Shown piece by piece: positions 60,731-64,000 of a DNA stretch of 64,000 nt; positions within the stretch are counted from its first letter, which is position 1, and each line of letters starts with the position of its first letter. Source of the DNA: Rhizobium sp. ACO-34A (GTDB lineage Bacteria > Pseudomonadota > Alphaproteobacteria > Rhizobiales > Rhizobiaceae). The DNA is taken from contig CP021371.1 of the NCBI GenBank assembly GCA_002600635.1, positions 2,979,001 to 3,043,000 on the forward strand. Reading direction: 5' to 3'. Both the position numbers and the translations under genes were made by a program. The notes below the pieces were generated by a model. That model was not told the origin of the DNA. It worked only from the letters and a program-made list of their open reading frames with translations, and did not search any database.

Positions 60731-61882
60731 ATGGCCCTGCAGTTCGAACTGACCGAGTATGCGGATCGCCTTTCTCGCCTGACCGCTGCCATGGCCGAGC
60801 AGAAGCTGGACGCCGTGCTCCTGTTCGCCCAGGAAAGCATGTACTGGCTGACCGGCTACGATACGTTCGGCTACTGCTTTTTCCAGACCCTCGTCGTCAA
60901 GGCAGACGGCTCCATGACGCTACTGACGCGTTCTGCCGACCTGCGTCAGGCCAAGCATACCTCCACCATCGAGAACATCGTGGTCTGGGTAGACCGGACG
61001 AACGCCGATCCGAGCGTCGACCTGCGCAACCTCCTGAGCGAGATGGATCTGCTCGGCGCCCGCATCGGCATCGAATACGACACCCACGGCATGACCGGAC
61101 GTGTCGCCCGCCTGCTGGACCACCAGCTCACCAATTTCTGCGAGATCGTCGAGGCCTCCTATCTGGCCAGCGAACTGCGCCTCATAAAAAGCCCCGCGGA
61201 AATTGCCTATGTCGAACGTGCGGCCGCCCTTGCAGACGATGCGCTCGATGCGGCGTTGCCGCTGATCAAGGCCGGCGGCGACGAAGCCGCGATCCTTGCA
61301 GCCATGCAGAGCGCCATCCTTGCCGGCGGCGGAGACTACCCCGCCAACGAATTCATCATCGGTTCGGGCGCCGACGCCCTGCTCTGCCGCTACAAGGCGG
61401 GACGCAGGAACCTTTCGGAAAACGACCAGCTGACGCTCGAATGGGCGGGCACGGCAGCGCATTACCATGCGGCTATGATGCGCACGATCGTCATCGGCGA
61501 ACCGACGCCGCGCCATCGGGAGCTTTACTCCGCCTGCCACGAGGCCATCAAGGCGATCGAACAGGTGCTGAGGCCGGGATATACCTTCGGCGACGTCTTC
61601 GACACCCACGCTCGCATCATGGACGAACGGGGTCTTGCGCGTCACCGGCTGAATGCCTGTGGCTATTCGCTTGGTGCCCGCTTCTCACCCTCGTGGATGG
61701 AGCATCAGATGTTCCACACCGGCAATACCCAGCAGATCGTTCCGGACATGTCGCTCTTCGTCCACATGATCATCATGGATAGCGAACGCGAGACGGCGAT
61801 GACGCTTGGGCACACCTACCTTACCACGACGACCGCGCCCCGGCCGCTCTCCCGCCATTCGCTGGAACTCATCACCCGCTGA
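60731..61882 (+). CDS. M24 family Xaa-Pro peptidase-like protein
   Basis: 383 residues. An N-terminal creatinase-type domain (about 1-140, with F-A-Q-E-S-M-Y-W-L-T-G-Y) precedes a pita-bread domain (about 150-383). Expected metal ligands look modified: the first is near E-W-A-G-T-A and H in A-A-H-Y-H-A, and the end has M-T-L-G-H-T. The usual D-x-G...D pair is not clear, so it may be non-proteolytic or act on an unusual substrate such as a creatine- or ectoine-like compound. It starts one base after pgeF. Confidence 0.83.
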   Translation: MALQFELTEYADRLSRLTAAMAEQKLDAVLLFAQESMYWLTGYDTFGYCFFQTLVVKADGSMTLLTRSADLRQAKHTSTIENIVVWVDRTNADPSVDLRNLLSEMDLLGARIGIEYDTHGMTGRVARLLDHQLTNFCEIVEASYLASELRLIKSPAEIAYVERAAALADDALDAALPLIKAGGDEAAILAAMQSAILAGGGDYPANEFIIGSGADALLCRYKAGRRNLSENDQLTLEWAGTAAHYHAAMMRTIVIGEPTPRHRELYSACHEAIKAIEQVLRPGYTFGDVFDTHARIMDERGLARHRLNACGYSLGARFSPSWMEHQMFHTGNTQQIVPDMSLFVHMIIMDSERETAMTLGHTYLTTTTAPRPLSRHSLELITR

Positions 61883-61996
61883 AGCCCGCTCAGCCGGACT
61901 GTCCACAGCCCTCCTCACGCCGCCATAAGGATTTGCTAGGATTTTATCCGTATTCTCCTCAATTGCACGGAGGTGACTTGAGGACGGTTGCGTAAG

Positions 61997-62836
61997 ATGA
62001 AACTTCCACGGAAGGCGATGACGGGAATTATGGCAGCTGCCATGCTGACGGCGTGCAACACGTCGGAAGTCCTGACACCACCGATGGAAGTGGGCGACGG
62101 CGGCCAGCCTGTCACTGACAACAACCTCTCGCTCGCAAGCCAGTCCGGCGGCTCCTACAATTCCTCGACGGCATCCTATCCCGTCGAAAGCAGTTCCCTT
62201 TCCGCAGGCAGCTATACGCCAGGCCCGCAGAACACGCTGGAAGCCCAGGCGGCCGCCTTGCAGTACGGTCATAATCCCGTTGCCTCGGCTCCCCTGAATG
62301 GCGATCCCCAAAGCTATCCCGAAGCTCCATCCGCTTCGTACCAGCAGCCCATGCCGCAGCAACAGCCGATGCAGCAGCAACAGCCAATGCAGCCGCAGCC
62401 CGCGGCAGTCCAGCAGCCCATGCCGCCTGCCGCTCCGTCAAACGTCGCAGCCCTTCCACCGGCGGCAGCAGCCGGTACCATACGTTTCCTGCCGATCATC
62501 GGCGCTCCGGTTCAGGCAGTGACACCGCTGTCGCGCCAGCTCGGCGCCGAAGCCCGCGCCCGTGGCCTCACCATCAAGCCCGCCTCCGACCCCGCCAGTG
62601 AACATATCCTGAAGGGCTATTTCTCGGCCTTCGGCGATGGCGGCAACGTGACCATCGTCTACGTATGGGACGTTCTCGACGGGAATGGCGGCCGGCTTCA
62701 CCGCATCCAGGGACAGGAAACCCTGAAGTCCGCCTCGAAGGATCCATGGGAAGCCGTACCCGCATCGCTCATGCAGCAGATCGCCACGAAAACCATCGGC
62801 GAATACGTGAATTGGCGCGATAGCCAGCGCGGTTGA
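61997..62836 (+). CDS. Lipoprotein with Gln/Pro-rich linker
   Basis: 279 residues. Lipoprotein signal peptide with lipobox L-T-A-C (Cys20), a Ser-rich region (about 40-80), a Pro/Gln/Met-rich linker (about 110-150, many Q-Q-P-M repeats) and a folded C-terminal domain (about 155-275) with P-I-I-G-A-P, R-G-L-T-I-K-P-A-S-D-P and K-G-Y-F-S-A-F-G-D-G. I do not recognise the domain by name. A substrate of Lgt encoded 4 kb upstream. GAGGAC lies about 11 bases before ATG 61997; a TTG at 61988 is less likely. Confidence 0.8.
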   Translation: MKLPRKAMTGIMAAAMLTACNTSEVLTPPMEVGDGGQPVTDNNLSLASQSGGSYNSSTASYPVESSSLSAGSYTPGPQNTLEAQAAALQYGHNPVASAPLNGDPQSYPEAPSASYQQPMPQQQPMQQQQPMQPQPAAVQQPMPPAAPSNVAALPPAAAAGTIRFLPIIGAPVQAVTPLSRQLGAEARARGLTIKPASDPASEHILKGYFSAFGDGGNVTIVYVWDVLDGNGGRLHRIQGQETLKSASKDPWEAVPASLMQQIATKTIGEYVNWRDSQRG

Positions 62837-62953
62837 TGCAACGAGGTCACATAGTTTTCACGAAAATAGTTCTCATTGTCGTCTAGCCTATTGCATTCGA
62901 AGTTGAGGGCGGTAAAAAGCGGCCATTCTCAGCAGGGCAATAGGCGGGCCAAA

Positions 62954-63886
<933 letters not shown>

Positions 63887-63910
63887 TCGTTTCGATACTC
63901 GCATTCAACG

Positions 63911-63952
63911 GAAAGCCCGCGTCTCGAATGAGACCGCGGGCTTTCTGCTTTT
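63911..63952 (+). terminator. Terminator of prs
   Basis: Stem GAAAGCCCGCG-TCTC / GAGA-C-CGCGGGCTTTC with loop GAAT and one bulged C, then TGCTTTT. Confidence 0.85.
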
Positions 63953-63970
63953 CGAGGATATTGCCAGCAC

Positions 63971-64000
63971 CTAAAGCATTTCCAGCAAAAGTGGGTCACG
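63971..64000. repeat. Possible start of a rhizobial palindromic intergenic repeat (truncated by the window)
   Basis: The segment from CTAAAGCATTTCCAGC to the window end resembles one arm of a dispersed palindromic repeat I know from rhizobial genomes; the other arm would lie beyond base 64000. Confidence 0.35.

Overview
The window reads as chromosomal DNA of a Rhizobiaceae alphaproteobacterium (Agrobacterium/Rhizobium/Sinorhizobium group). The evidence is high GC, the conserved blocks rpoD-dnaG-yqeY-carA and greA-lpsB...lrp-trxB-lsrB, an AbcR-type small RNA beside the LsrB/VtlR regulator, a DUF930 protein, a BA14K protein, an OpgC-type glucan modification protein, and carA and carB separated by about 7 kb. 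I see no insertion sequence, prophage, CRISPR array or plasmid function. The window is mostly core genome with some accessory genes between conserved blocks.

Layout. 0-10 kb: end of a SIMPL-domain protein gene, a CAU-anticodon tRNA, a small secreted protein, a YjbQ-type protein, a GAF-PAS-GGDEF-EAL cyclic-di-GMP enzyme behind an AT-rich promoter region, a divergent ArgP-type regulator/LysE exporter pair, an M20 amidohydrolase, a DUF930 envelope protein and a 1-Cys peroxiredoxin. 10-17 kb: rpoD, dnaG and yqeY on the minus strand, then carA. 17-24 kb: a MATE exporter, a LysR/aldo-keto reductase divergent pair, a YpfJ metallopeptidase, a PAP2 membrane protein and a 2H-phosphoesterase-like protein. 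24-30 kb: carB with a terminator-like hairpin in its leader, a 14-TM MFS pump and a DUF2235 hydrolase. 30-37 kb: greA (also with a terminator-like hairpin in its leader), three LPS/capsule genes, lrp, trxB, lsrB/vtlR and a candidate abcR sRNA. 37-46 kb: ArsR plus an old-yellow-enzyme reductase, an NAD(P)-binding protein with divergent LysR, a VOC protein, a ChaA-like antiporter, opgC with a general-stress-type promoter, and aspartate aminotransferase. 46-55 kb: a degenerate EAL protein, a 42-aa membrane protein, a PQQ sugar dehydrogenase, an EamA transporter, a cold-shock protein, a BA14K protein, an MBL hydrolase and a MarR/OmpR/histidine-kinase operon. 55-64 kb: proC-csaA, a YbjN protein, ubiK, then the plus-strand run lgt-methyltransferase-pgeF-M24 peptidase-lipoprotein-prs.

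Functional links. carA and carB make carbamoyl phosphate for pyrimidines and arginine, and prs supplies PRPP. The envelope theme is strong: lgt, pgeF, opgC, the lpsB cluster and DUF930. Regulation is the most interesting layer: apparent intrinsic terminators inside the carB and greA leaders, an AbcR-like sRNA next to its likely activator, an EcfG-type promoter for opgC, a perfect CtrA-type box upstream of rpoD, and an 18-bp direct repeat at the argP/lysE junction. I found no clearly unprecedented multi-gene system. The best candidates for something undescribed are these leader/operator structures and the unexplained 57.1-57.25 kb intergenic region.
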